Shown piece after piece: positions 44,425 to 53,556 of a stretch of DNA of 64,000 nt (the first letter of the stretch is position 1; each line of letters starts with the position of its first letter). The DNA lies in the NCBI GenBank assembly GCA_963790095.1, contig CAWBNO010000010.1, positions 1 to 64,000 on the forward strand, in the 5' to 3' direction. The position numbers were made by a program, and so were the translations under genes. Under the pieces are notes generated by a model, which saw only the letters and a program-made list of their open reading frames with translations, made no database searches and was not told the origin of the DNA. The DNA comes from JAAXQD01 sp963790095 (GTDB lineage Bacteria > Desulfobacterota > Desulfobacteria > Desulfobacterales > UBA11574).

Positions 44425-44453
44425 GTTGGATGTTCGAGCACCTTACATCCAAC
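44425..44453 (+). promoter_or_regulatory. Hairpin between livM and livK
   Basis: GTTGGATGT (44425-44433) pairs with ACATCCAAC (44445-44453). No T-tract follows, so it is more likely an mRNA processing or stability stem than a terminator. It could protect the livK transcript end. Confidence 0.45.
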
Positions 44454-44618
44454 TGTTCAACCCTATGGGACGCCTTATTTGAGCGATTTTATCTGAGCAT
44501 GTCACCATTTGAAACGCTCGAATTTGACGAAAGAAGAAAAGGAGGTGGTAAAAAGGTAGAAGCGAATTGGTAAGGAATCTGATGGAAATTTTACTCTCTT
44601 AAAAGGGGGAAAGAAATT

Positions 44619-45866
44619 ATGTTTGGGAAAAATATGTGTTCAAAGATTTTCGTAGTCATATTTACGGTGGCCTTGGTTGTAGGAGTTTCTTCTATGGCCG
44701 GAGCTGCAACAATTAATGTGGGCGCGCTCAATGACATGACCGGAGCGACCTCGGATGTGGGCAAAGATTATGCCCTGGGCATTGCTGAAGCCATTCATTA
44801 TGTTAATGATAATGGCGGGGTCAACGGCAAGCAGATCAAGCTGTATCAGTTTGATTACGGCTATCGTGTCCCCGAGGCTCTGACCAAGTACAAACTCTTC
44901 AAACGGCTCAAATGCGTTGCCATTCTGGGATGGGGAACCGGTGATACCGAGGCACTGTCGCCGACCATAACCAAGGATAAAATACCGTATGTGTCCGCCT
45001 CCTACTCGGCGCACCTGACGGATCCTAAAAAGACCCCTTACAATCTTTTTTTTGCAACGGATTATTCAACCAACGCCAGGGCGGCAATCACAGCCTGGTT
45101 TGATAAAAAATGGCCCAAGCACAAAGATTACGGAAAAAGAAAACCGCGCTTTCTCTGTTCTTACATGTTTGCTTCTCCTTACTGCAGTGCGCCGATCAAG
45201 GCCATAAAGGATCAGGCTGAGATTCTCGGTTTTGACATCGGTCCGGATCAGTCTGTTTCGTTGTTTGCCATCGATACCAAAAGCCAGGTTCTGGCCATGA
45301 AAGATTTCAAACCGGATCTCGTCTGGCACGGCAACACCACCATGTCCGTGGCAGCCACGGTGCGTGACGCCTATTCCTTAGGTCTGGGCGCGGATCACAT
45401 CGTCAATAACTGGGGATTTGACGAAAATCTGCCCAAATTGGCAGGCAAGGCATCCGAAGGCGTTATGGGCGTAGCAGTGTGTGCATTTTTCGGCGAAGAT
45501 GTTCCGATGATGGACAAGGTGGTTGAGTATGCCAAAAAATACAACCCGGGCGTTCCTCTGGAAAAACGTCTCATCCATACGGTTCAGGGATGGGGCGATG
45601 TACTCATCTTATGGGAAGCATTAAAACGTGCGGATAAAGCCGGAGATTTAAGCGGCGAGAACATTCTGAAAAACGGTTTTGAAACCATGAAAAATTATGA
45701 CATCGGTCTGGGTGCAGCACCGGTTAACTTTACGGCAACAGATCATCGTGTCGCCGGAATTGTGCCGATTTATGAAATCAAAGACGGCAAATTCCAAATC
45801 GTTGAAAAAGTCGATTTGAAAAGCCGCTGGCCGAAGAAATGGGCCGACGAGTGGCTCGGATGGTAA
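44619..45866 (+). CDS. livK: Branched-chain amino acid-type periplasmic binding protein (LivK/HmgA-like)
   Basis: A 415-residue type 1 periplasmic binding protein. The signal peptide (MFGKNMCSKIFVVIFTVALV then SSMAGA) leads into INVGALNDMTGATSDVGKDY, the ligand lobe start. The protein has the YALGIAEAIHYVNDNGGVNG and KRLKCVAILGWGTGDTEA segments. Purine-rich AAGGGGGAAAG precedes the ATG. It could bind aromatic or branched acids rather than amino acids; the associated ligases favour a carboxylic acid substrate. Confidence 0.88.
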   Translation: MFGKNMCSKIFVVIFTVALVVGVSSMAGAATINVGALNDMTGATSDVGKDYALGIAEAIHYVNDNGGVNGKQIKLYQFDYGYRVPEALTKYKLFKRLKCVAILGWGTGDTEALSPTITKDKIPYVSASYSAHLTDPKKTPYNLFFATDYSTNARAAITAWFDKKWPKHKDYGKRKPRFLCSYMFASPYCSAPIKAIKDQAEILGFDIGPDQSVSLFAIDTKSQVLAMKDFKPDLVWHGNTTMSVAATVRDAYSLGLGADHIVNNWGFDENLPKLAGKASEGVMGVAVCAFFGEDVPMMDKVVEYAKKYNPGVPLEKRLIHTVQGWGDVLILWEALKRADKAGDLSGENILKNGFETMKNYDIGLGAAPVNFTATDHRVAGIVPIYEIKDGKFQIVEKVDLKSRWPKKWADEWLGW

Positions 45867-45881
45867 GGAGGTCTTAAGGCT

Positions 45882-46694
45882 TTGTCGAACAAAGAGATGA
45901 TATTAAAGATCAACAATATTGAGGTCAAGTATCACGAGGTCATTCTGGTTATAAAGGGTGTCTCCATTGAAATCCCCAAAGGTGCCATTGTGGCCCTTCT
46001 GGGCGCCAATGGAGCCGGTAAGAGTACGACCCTAAAGGCCATCTCCGGACTCTTGCAACATGAGGACGGCGAGGTCACCGATGGGTCGATTGAATTCATG
46101 GGACAGCGGATCGATAAAACAGCCGCTGAAAAGATCGCCAAGATGGGCATCGTCCAGGTCATCGAGGGACGACGGGTATTTGAGCACCTCACCGTGGAGC
46201 AGAACCTGAAAGTGGGCGCCCATATGAGAAAATACGGTCGATCCATTAGGGACGGACTCGAGATGGTGTACCATTATTTCCCGCGTCTTAAGGAAAAACG
46301 TAACGAGACCGCCGGGTTTATCAGCGGCGGAGAGCAGCAGATGACGGTGGTCGGGAGGGCCCTGATGACCAGCCCCAAACTGATCCTTTTGGATGAACCC
46401 TCCATGGGTCTGGCCCCGCTTCTTATCCATGAAATTTTCAATATTATACAAAAACTCAACCAGGAGGAGAAGATATCGATTCTTCTGGTGGAACAGAATG
46501 CCAAACTTGCCCTTAATGTTGCCCCTTATGCCTATGTGATGGAGAACGGGCGCATAGTCATGGACGACACTGCCGAAAAACTCCGAGAGAATCCAGATAT
46601 CAAAGATTTCTATCTGGGGCTGACCGATGTTGGGGGCCGTAAAAGTTTTCGGGATGTAAAACACTACAAACGAAGAAAACGATGGCTTACCTAA
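45882..46694 (+). CDS. livF: Branched-chain amino acid-type ABC transporter ATPase 2 (LivF)
   Basis: A 270-residue LivF-type ATPase: Walker A GANGAGKST, GIVQVIEGRRVFEHLTVEQN typical of LivF, signature ISGGEQQMTVVGRAL and Walker B LILLDEPSMGLAPLL. Starts at a TTG with GGAGG upstream. The C-terminal 25 residues (GGRKSFRDVKHYKRRKRWLT) are a basic extension also seen in relatives linked to ligases. Pairs with LivG. Confidence 0.93.
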   Translation: MSNKEMILKINNIEVKYHEVILVIKGVSIEIPKGAIVALLGANGAGKSTTLKAISGLLQHEDGEVTDGSIEFMGQRIDKTAAEKIAKMGIVQVIEGRRVFEHLTVEQNLKVGAHMRKYGRSIRDGLEMVYHYFPRLKEKRNETAGFISGGEQQMTVVGRALMTSPKLILLDEPSMGLAPLLIHEIFNIIQKLNQEEKISILLVEQNAKLALNVAPYAYVMENGRIVMDDTAEKLRENPDIKDFYLGLTDVGGRKSFRDVKHYKRRKRWLT

Positions 46695-46723
46695 CCCTTT
46701 ATATAAAATAAGGGAGGAATAAA

Positions 46724-47320
46724 ATGCATAAAAGATCATTTATACTTACATGTTTGAGTGTTGTCGTCATCGCTGCCATGCTGTCGGGTTGCGCAGGAAT
46801 GATGGTAACGCCCACACAGCAGAATTTTAAGGCGCCGGTGGTTACCCTCGACTCGATGGAAGTCGCCCATGCTTTTGGATACTGGTATTTTTCAAATAAA
46901 GTCGAACCCACCAAGGGAAAACCGGATAATGTTGGCGCACCGCTTGACCTTGCGTTTATCTTTAACATTGAAAATCCCAATGAATATGCTGTAAAAATGG
47001 AGAATTTAAAGTTCACCGTAGCCTTTGAAGAGTTCGATCTCAATACGGTGGCTTCCACCGATACCATGTGGATCCCGGCGGGCAAGACCAACCAAATCCG
47101 GGTGCATGCTCACTTTGATGTGAGACAGTCGTTGCTGAGCCTTCTGGTCACCGGCGGCTTTCAGTTGAAAGCCAAAGGAACCAATGCTTGGGATCAACTT
47201 GAAAAATGGTGGACCGGAATTCCGGAATATACTGTTCCGGTTTATGTAAAAGCCGGTTCTGCGCTTTTCAAAGCAGACGACCTGACCCAGGTGGTCACTT
47301 TCAAAGCCACATTCCCTTAA
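46724..47320 (+). CDS. LEA14-like lipoprotein
   Basis: A 198-residue lipoprotein. The lipobox is LSGC (Cys at residue 23), followed by a water-stress/LEA type 2 (WHy) beta-sandwich: LDLAFIFNIENPNEYAVKME, the IPAGKTNQIRVHAHFDVR segment and a C-terminal strand VVTFKATFP. AGGGAGG precedes the ATG. It is in the Liv operon between the ATPase and second ligase; its role there is unknown. Confidence 0.7.
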   Translation: MHKRSFILTCLSVVVIAAMLSGCAGMMVTPTQQNFKAPVVTLDSMEVAHAFGYWYFSNKVEPTKGKPDNVGAPLDLAFIFNIENPNEYAVKMENLKFTVAFEEFDLNTVASTDTMWIPAGKTNQIRVHAHFDVRQSLLSLLVTGGFQLKAKGTNAWDQLEKWWTGIPEYTVPVYVKAGSALFKADDLTQVVTFKATFP

Positions 47321-47333
47321 TCATGAAGAGGTT

Positions 47334-47366
47334 ACGCACGCCAGTCACATACCGACTGTCGTGCGT
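47334..47366 (+). terminator. Hairpin upstream of the second ligase
   Basis: ACGCACG (47334-47340) with CGTGCGT (47360-47366), and CAGTC (47342-47346) with GACTG (47354-47358). There is no good T-tract, so termination would be partial at best. Confidence 0.4.
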
Positions 47367-47406
47367 ACCCTGTTTCGTTTAACAGCGAAAATTTCCGAGG
47401 TCTTTG

Positions 47407-48930
47407 ATGGGACTATACGATTTTACGTTTTATGATCTTATCGATAGAAACGCCTTATGTTTTGGTGACAGCGCTGCATGGTTCGACGTAGACGACCGTC
47501 GGACCATGACATTCGTTAAGTATAAAGAGATGGTCGATCGCCTGGCCTGCGGCCTGCAAAGATCCAATATTAAAAAAGGCGATCGTATCGGGGTTCTGGG
47601 GAAAAACAGTCGTGAGTACTTTCTTCTTTATGGGGCCGCGGCTGCGTTGGGGGCCATTGTTTTGCCCATTAACTGGCGACTCTCGGCCGATGAAATCCAT
47701 TTTAACCTGAACGATTGTGCGCCCGAAGCGCTGTTTGTCGATGCTGAGTTCCAGGCACTGACCCAAGGGTTGAAAGACCGTCTTCCTACGATAAAAAAAT
47801 ACTATAATCTCCAACCCAAAAGCGGAGACTTTATCGCGTTTGATTCTTTAATGAACAATCCGGGGGACTTTGAAACGGTGGATGTTTCCGGCGATGACGG
47901 TCTGGTTCTGATTCATACCGCCGCTGTGGCGGGAAATCCCAGGGGTGCCTTGCTGAGCCATGGCAATCTCATGTGCGCCGGTCTCCATTTGAACCATTGC
48001 TTTCATCTGACCCCCGAAGACGTTCATTTAAATCTTCTGCCCATGTTCCATGTGGGCGGTCTTTTTATGGCCCTAAAAAGCTTTCAAGCTGGTGCTCTGA
48101 ACGTGAATATGAGAAAATTTGATGCTGAAAAGGCGGTTGAACTCATCGAAGATAAAAAGGTTTCCATCTTTTTCGATTTTTCGCCCATCCTCGCTTCCAT
48201 CCTCGATGAGCACGAAAAGACCGGTAAAGATATCAAAAGCCTCAGGGCGGTTATGGGGCTGGATGCCCCGGAGACCATCGAGAAATATCAACGCCTCACC
48301 GGCGGCACGTTTTATACCATCTACGGACAAACAGAGACCACCGGCTTGGCTACCATGGGGCGGTACAACGACAGGCCGGGATCGGCCGGGAAAACCATCC
48401 CCCTTGGAAATGTGAGGCTTGTGGATGCGTATGATCGTCCGGTTCCAAACGGACAGGTGGGTGAAATCACCATGAAGGGACCTTTGGTTTTTAGGGGATA
48501 CTGGAATCTTCCGGAAGATACCGCCTACACGTTCCGAGAAGGGTGGCACCACACCGGAGATTTGGGCCGCTTTGATGGGGAGGGCTTTCTCTGGTATTCA
48601 GGCCGTAAGGCGGAGAAGGAACTTATAAAGCCGGGGGGAGAAAACGTCTATCCTGCAGAAGTCGAAAAAGTGATTCTACAGCATCCGGCCGTTGACAAAG
48701 CGGTTGTCTTCGGGGTTCCCGATCCCAAATGGAAAGAGGGAATCAAAGCCGTCTGCCGGTTAAAGGGTGATGAAAGGATAGAACCCCAAGATCTTATACA
48801 GTTTGTCGGCGGGCGTATCGCCAGTTATAAAAAGCCCCAATACGTGGAGTTTGTCGCCGATATGCCGACCCTCGAAGACGGTTCGCCGGACCGGGAAAAA
48901 ATAAAAACCTTGTATGGCGGCACCTCGTAA
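47407..48930 (+). CDS. AMP-dependent synthetase/ligase, acyl-CoA synthetase-like
   Basis: A 507-residue adenylate-forming enzyme. The usual P-loop is degenerate (IHTAAVAGNPRGALLSHGNL, lacking SGTTGxPKG), but the IYGQTETTGLATMGRYN, HHTGDLGRFDGEGFLWYSGR and KPGGENVYPAEVEKVI motifs and C-terminal catalytic Lys region are intact. GAGG precedes the ATG at 47407; a TTG at 47404 is also open. Last gene of the operon. It may activate an acid different from that of the first ligase. Confidence 0.88.
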   Translation: MGLYDFTFYDLIDRNALCFGDSAAWFDVDDRRTMTFVKYKEMVDRLACGLQRSNIKKGDRIGVLGKNSREYFLLYGAAAALGAIVLPINWRLSADEIHFNLNDCAPEALFVDAEFQALTQGLKDRLPTIKKYYNLQPKSGDFIAFDSLMNNPGDFETVDVSGDDGLVLIHTAAVAGNPRGALLSHGNLMCAGLHLNHCFHLTPEDVHLNLLPMFHVGGLFMALKSFQAGALNVNMRKFDAEKAVELIEDKKVSIFFDFSPILASILDEHEKTGKDIKSLRAVMGLDAPETIEKYQRLTGGTFYTIYGQTETTGLATMGRYNDRPGSAGKTIPLGNVRLVDAYDRPVPNGQVGEITMKGPLVFRGYWNLPEDTAYTFREGWHHTGDLGRFDGEGFLWYSGRKAEKELIKPGGENVYPAEVEKVILQHPAVDKAVVFGVPDPKWKEGIKAVCRLKGDERIEPQDLIQFVGGRIASYKKPQYVEFVADMPTLEDGSPDREKIKTLYGGTS

Positions 48931-49135
48931 ATTTAGAAATTATGGTTTTGTATGAAGTTCAATTCCTTTTGATCGAGCTTCAATTTTCGTCGAGAATCTT
49001 CTAAAAATGTCCACTTGCTCCCTGAACCAAACCTCATGTTCGGACAACACCCGAGACTTCACATAAATTTTGCCGTCTATCCTTGTTGGGTATCGGGCAG
49101 TTAGGACATTTCCGGGTGAAAAGGATTCAACCCCA

Positions 49136-49315
49136 ATGAATAAAAAATGTTTAGATGAGAACCCGACCCCCAAAGAACCGGTTGAAGGGATCGTAACCGC
49201 CCGCAAATGTGATGCCTGCGGGCATCATGAAATAGGGATTACTGCCCAGAATGGAACGTACATTCCCCTTAAGCCGGGGATGAAGATCCGGATAACGGAG
49301 GGAACCCGTGATTAG
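49136..49315 (+). CDS. Small CxxC protein
   Basis: A 59-residue protein with one knuckle, CDACGHHE (residues 23-30), where the two histidines after the cysteines could complete a zinc site. AAAGGA precedes the ATG. The stop overlaps the GTG start of the next gene by eight bases, so the two are translationally coupled. Function unknown; the pairing with a Moco-carrier-like protein is suggestive. Confidence 0.6.
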   Translation: MNKKCLDENPTPKEPVEGIVTARKCDACGHHEIGITAQNGTYIPLKPGMKIRITEGTRD

Positions 49316-50132
49316 AAAAATCATTTCAGGGGGTCACATCGGTGCAGACCAGGCGGCTTTGGATGTTGCCATAAAATTGGGAGTCCCCCATGGCGGGTGG
49401 ATTCAGAAAGGCCGTAAAACCCAAAGCGGGATACTACCTGGAAAATATCGACTGAAAGAATTGCCCACCGCCGGCTATAAACAACGGATTGAACAGAATG
49501 TTATCGATTCTGACGGAACGGTGATTATCTCCCATGGAGAACCGACCGGCGGCGCTGAATACAGCCGGAAAATGACCGATAAACATCACCGTCCGTGCCT
49601 GCACGTGGATTTAAAAAAAACCTCGACATTTGTCATCGCGTCCAAGATAAACTCGTGGGTTTTGGAAAACAATATCGAAGTTTTGAACGTAACGGGTTCA
49701 CGGGTCAGTGAAGATTCCACCATCTACAAAGACACCCTGGACATTGTCGAAGGTGCAATATTGCTGGGACTGGTCCAGTCAAAGCCCGGCGATCGTGTGG
49801 GTGATGACGATGCATCGGAATATTTAGACAAAGACCGTATCCCTCCCGGAACCGTTGATGAAGCCGTCGTAAAATTAATATCAGAAATGCCCTTGCACGA
49901 TCGGGTGGAAATGGCAAATTTTAAAAAGGACAAATTGGCCCAACTCGATGTGTCTTTGGGTCGATATATCAAAGACCAGTTCTTGCGAAACGGCGTCAAT
50001 ATACGATTGCTCGAATCTTGTATGACGGTTTCGGGAAGCCACACCCTCGATGAAATGGATGCGACCCGGGTGATCATAGAAAAACTCTGGGAGAAATTAA
50101 AAGAAACTCACCGGTTGAGAATTTTAAAGTGA
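49308..50132 (+). CDS. Putative molybdenum carrier / cpYpsA-like protein with C-terminal domain
   Basis: A 274-residue protein starting at GTG. The N-terminal 160 residues match the putative Moco-carrier family: IISGGHIGADQAALDVA, GGWIQKGRKTQSG, the conserved Rossmann pocket TVIISHGEPTGGAEYS and VLNVTGSRVSED. The C-terminal part (residues about 180-274, EMPLHDRVEMANFKKDKLA onwards) is a helical DUF-like region. Family members are thought to bind nucleotide or cofactor. Coupled to the small CxxC gene. Confidence 0.8.
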   Translation: MIRKIISGGHIGADQAALDVAIKLGVPHGGWIQKGRKTQSGILPGKYRLKELPTAGYKQRIEQNVIDSDGTVIISHGEPTGGAEYSRKMTDKHHRPCLHVDLKKTSTFVIASKINSWVLENNIEVLNVTGSRVSEDSTIYKDTLDIVEGAILLGLVQSKPGDRVGDDDASEYLDKDRIPPGTVDEAVVKLISEMPLHDRVEMANFKKDKLAQLDVSLGRYIKDQFLRNGVNIRLLESCMTVSGSHTLDEMDATRVIIEKLWEKLKETHRLRILK

Positions 50133-50455
50133 AGGCACCATCCTCCCTGAAACCGAAACAACCCCCGCTACTGTCAAAGTCGCGGTTTTTGGCAGGATTG
50201 CAGTGCCCCCTTCGATTGTGGCACGCCTGCTTCAACCGTGACCTTGCCGCTGAAATATCGCCGGCCCAGCAGGCCATCTTCGATGTCGGACATACCGTTG
50301 GGGAACTTGCCACCCGATGCTATCCCGGGGGTGTTTTTATTGAGGAAGACCATCTGCACCATGAAAAAGCGCTTCAGTCCACCATAACGGCCATGGTAAA
50401 AATTAGGAACACCCTCATTGAAAGGAGCCCCAATGATCCGGGTTACATTCGTTAA
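50129..50455 (+). pseudogene. Truncated DUF2779-like gene fragment
   Basis: The 108-residue frame starts MKAPSSLKPKQPPLLSKSRF and matches only the N-terminus of the larger DUF2779 (PD-(D/E)XK-like) family, in particular SKSRFLAGLQCPLRLWHACF and the PAQQAIFDVGHTVGELA stretch. Then it runs into unrelated sequence that overlaps the next gene. A deletion probably removed the remaining several hundred residues. The family name is tentative. Confidence 0.5.
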
Positions 50456-51326
50456 AACCGAAGATCGCAAAAAAGGCGTGAGAGAGAGTCTGACAAATTT
50501 GGTCGTTAATCCTGCCAAGGGCAAAAATGTGCTGATCAAACCGAACTTCAACACAGCCGATCCCGTGCCCGGTTCGACTCACAACGACACATTGACGGCA
50601 CTTATCGATGAAATCTGGGCCATGGGCGCAACATCCATCAGCCTCGGCGAAAGAAGTTATCCGCCCACTCGAGAAGTGATGGATAAAAAGGGCGTTGTTC
50701 CCCTCTTAAAACAGCGGGGTGTTCAAATTATCGATTTTGATGATCTAAAAGAGAGAGACTGGATCGAGTTCAGGCCGAAGAACAGTCACTGGCCAAACGG
50801 GTTTCGGGTGGCCAGGCCCATTCTTGAAGCAGAATGCCTGGTCTCCACATGCTGCTTAAAAACACATCAATTCGGCGGAGTTTTTACCATGTCCCTCAAA
50901 CTTCACGTAGGGGTCGTTCCCACTTTCCGACAGGGTTACCGATATATGGAAGACTTGCACCGGTCGCCGAACCAGCAGAAAATGATCGCAGAAATCAACC
51001 AGACTTTCTCTCCGGACCTTGTGGTCTTGGACGGCATCGATGCTTTTGTAGACGGAGGGCCGATGAGCGGAAAAAGGAAAAGAGGAAATGTTTTTCTGAG
51101 TTCCCGGGACCGGGTTGCCGTGGATGCAGTGGGGGTCGCAGTTCTCAAGATTTTGGGAAGCAATCCGGATATCATGAATCCAAAGATTTTCCAGCAGGAA
51201 CAAATTGCCAGGGCCGTCGAATTGGGACTCGGTGCCGCCTCGCCTTCAGACATAGAAATGTTTCCGGTGGACCAAGAAAGTCAGGAATATTGTGATCGGG
51301 TGTCAGGTGTGTTAATGAAGGGGTAA
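50433..51326 (+). CDS. DUF362-domain protein
   Basis: A 297-residue protein of the DUF362 family (often with ferredoxin domains, here without). Visible family text includes NVLIKPNFNTADPVPGSTHND, STCCLKTHQFGGVFTMSLK (with the conserved K-T-H) and DLVVLDGIDAFVDGGPMSGK. AAAGGAG selects the ATG at 50433; an upstream TTG frame exists. Function of the family is not defined. It follows the truncated DUF2779 fragment. Confidence 0.78.
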   Translation: MIRVTFVKTEDRKKGVRESLTNLVVNPAKGKNVLIKPNFNTADPVPGSTHNDTLTALIDEIWAMGATSISLGERSYPPTREVMDKKGVVPLLKQRGVQIIDFDDLKERDWIEFRPKNSHWPNGFRVARPILEAECLVSTCCLKTHQFGGVFTMSLKLHVGVVPTFRQGYRYMEDLHRSPNQQKMIAEINQTFSPDLVVLDGIDAFVDGGPMSGKRKRGNVFLSSRDRVAVDAVGVAVLKILGSNPDIMNPKIFQQEQIARAVELGLGAASPSDIEMFPVDQESQEYCDRVSGVLMKG

Positions 51327-51453
51327 TACCCCCCAGGGGATCGAACCTGTTAGGATCGGGCGCATGTTTTGAATTTTTTTCATTGGCTGGTTTTAGGCCT
51401 GACGAGATCATGTCGGCAACGGTCGGTCCAGCGGTTTTTAGGAAGATAGAATC

Positions 51454-52743
51454 ATGGCTTCACATAAACTTCGCATAGATATGTTCGATCTGGTGGCCGC
51501 CATCTCCAGGATTGTCGATATGATGAGCCCGGCCGTGGGAAGTCATCATATGCAGGTCGCCTATTTGGCGGATCGATTGGGTGAAGAATTAAAGTTGTCG
51601 GACGATGAAAGGTTCGAGCTTTTAATTGCCGGTGCTTTGCATGATATCGGTGCATTCTCCCTGCAGGATCGACTCGATTTGCTGGAATTTGAGGATACAA
51701 AACCCGGAGAGCATTCTATTGCCGGGAGCCTTATCCTCGGGACGTTCAAACCGTTTTCGCCCATGGCCCGACTGGTAAAGTTCCATCATGTACCCTGGGA
51801 AAATGGACGCGGAGCGACCCAGGGAGATGAATCCGTCCCCATGGGAAGTCATATCATCCACCTGGCGGATCGTGTGGCGGTCCAAATATCGAGAAAGGCG
51901 CCGATCCTGGGCCAAGTTCGGGGGATTTGCGATACAATTTCAGCGCAAAGGGGCGAAATATTCGTTCCTGAACATGTCGACGCACTGTTAAAAATAGCAA
52001 CACGAGAGTATATCTGGCTGGATGCCGTGTCGGAATCCATCGAGGTAATTTTAAGGCGAAATGTTTTGCTTCAAAAAAGGGAACTTTCCATCGAAGAACT
52101 GGTGGATTTTTCCCGGTTGATATGCCGGCTGATCGATTTTAAAAGCGAATTTACAGCGTCACATTCCAATGGGGTCGCGGCCACAGCAGTTCAACTGGCC
52201 AAGTTGACGGGTTTTTCAAGATATGAAAGGAGCCTTATCGAGATCGCCGCTTACCTTCACGATCTCGGGAAGCTTGCCATTCCGTCTGAAATTATCGAGA
52301 AACAGAATGCCCTTACCGAGGAAGAATGGTTCATTATGCGATCCCATGTGTATCATACGTTTCAAGCCCTTGAACCCTTTGATATGCTCAAGGCCGTAAG
52401 TTCCTGGGGATCCTTACATCAAGAACGGCTCAACGGTACGGGATATCCTTTCGGGCTTATGGCGGACGATCTGCCCCTGGGCTCCAGAATCATGGCCGTG
52501 GCCGATGTCTTTACGGCCTTGACCGAAGATCGACCCTATCGGCGAGGGATGAACCCGGAAAGCACCACAGCGGTTTTACAAGCCATGGTGGATGCGGACG
52601 AATTGGATAAAAACCTGGTGGATTTGGTTTTTAAGCATTATGAAACGATGAACGAATTGCGCGACACGGCCCAAAAGGAAGCAACCAGCGAATACCATGC
52701 GTTTCAGGCCGTTCTCCACCGGCTGTGTAAGAAAAAACCATAA
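51454..52743 (+). CDS. HD-GYP domain phosphodiesterase-like protein, two HD domains
   Basis: A 429-residue protein with two HD domains. The first (VGSHHMQVAYLADRL, then ALHDIGAFSLQD and FHHVPW) keeps the HD pair but a divergent GYP. The second is a proper HD-GYP: SNGVAATAVQLAKLTGFS, YLHDLGKLAIPSEII, SLHQERLNGTGYPFGLM and VADVFTALTEDRPYR. HD-GYP proteins hydrolyse c-di-GMP. No sensor domain is attached. AGGAAGATAG precedes the ATG. The PilZ-like protein at 8.6 kb would be a distant c-di-GMP link. Confidence 0.85.
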   Translation: MASHKLRIDMFDLVAAISRIVDMMSPAVGSHHMQVAYLADRLGEELKLSDDERFELLIAGALHDIGAFSLQDRLDLLEFEDTKPGEHSIAGSLILGTFKPFSPMARLVKFHHVPWENGRGATQGDESVPMGSHIIHLADRVAVQISRKAPILGQVRGICDTISAQRGEIFVPEHVDALLKIATREYIWLDAVSESIEVILRRNVLLQKRELSIEELVDFSRLICRLIDFKSEFTASHSNGVAATAVQLAKLTGFSRYERSLIEIAAYLHDLGKLAIPSEIIEKQNALTEEEWFIMRSHVYHTFQALEPFDMLKAVSSWGSLHQERLNGTGYPFGLMADDLPLGSRIMAVADVFTALTEDRPYRRGMNPESTTAVLQAMVDADELDKNLVDLVFKHYETMNELRDTAQKEATSEYHAFQAVLHRLCKKKP

Positions 52744-52760
52744 GTATCAAGGTGAAAACC

Positions 52761-53489
52761 ATGAATCTGTTCAGCGGCATCGCTTATAATTTCAGGGGGC
52801 TCAAACTCGGGGTGAAAACTCCGGGGCTGCTGGTTTTGGGACTGATTCGGCTCGTAATAATCGTGGTGATTACCCTGGTCACCGCGGCCCTTATTCTCGA
52901 GTACCATCAAGAAATTCTGAATTTAATATGGGGCAGACCGGAGAGCCCATGGCTCGCCTGGCTGTGGCGTCTGGTCTCATGGCTCGTGGCGTTGCTCCTC
53001 GTGGGGCTTTCCACAGTGGTTTCCTTTCTTATATCCCAGTTTTTGTTCAGCGTTTTCATCATGGACGCTATGTCCAGAATCACCGAACAGCGGATAACCG
53101 GTGTGGAAAAAGCGTCCCTGCACGTGCCATGGTTCAAGTATTTTTTCTACCTCCTCAAACAGGAAATCCCCCGGGCTGTTATTCCGGTGATGATTTTGCT
53201 GCTCCTCATGATCGTTGGCTGGTTCACACCGTTGTCTCCGGTGCTCACCGTCATTTCGTCTCTTTTGACGGGAATATTCCTGGCCTGGGACAATACAGAT
53301 CTGGTGCCTGCAAGAAGACTCGAACCCTTTGGCAGCCGGTTTAAATTTTTGCTCAGAAACTTTAACTTTCACCTCGGTTTTGGGCTGTGGTTTCTGATTC
53401 CGGGACTGAATATCCTTTTTCTGTCTTTTGCCCCGGTGGGGGCTACCCTTTTTTATGTGGAGCGCATGGACGGCAAAATTGAACCCTAG
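52761..53489 (+). CDS. EI24/CysZ-like membrane protein
   Basis: A 242-residue inner-membrane protein with about four to five helices and the EI24 pattern: N-terminal amphipathic region (FRGLKLGVKTPGLL), LLVGLSTVVSFLISQFLF and SLLTGIFLAWDNTD with a conserved aromatic/acid pair. The AAGGTG before the ATG at 52761 favours it over the GTG nine bases earlier. CysZ in enterics carries sulfate, but many EI24 proteins are uncharacterised. It follows the HD-GYP gene by 18 bases. Confidence 0.75.
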   Translation: MNLFSGIAYNFRGLKLGVKTPGLLVLGLIRLVIIVVITLVTAALILEYHQEILNLIWGRPESPWLAWLWRLVSWLVALLLVGLSTVVSFLISQFLFSVFIMDAMSRITEQRITGVEKASLHVPWFKYFFYLLKQEIPRAVIPVMILLLLMIVGWFTPLSPVLTVISSLLTGIFLAWDNTDLVPARRLEPFGSRFKFLLRNFNFHLGFGLWFLIPGLNILFLSFAPVGATLFYVERMDGKIEP

Positions 53490-53556
53490 TGCCACCGATC
53501 CGATGGGGTGCGTAAAGGGCCATTGGGCCGGGCCATGTGTTGCACCCAAACCCGCC

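Noticed and set aside
48940..49206. 88-residue minus-strand ORF
   Set aside because: Overlaps the better-supported small CxxC gene; no binding site or family resemblance.
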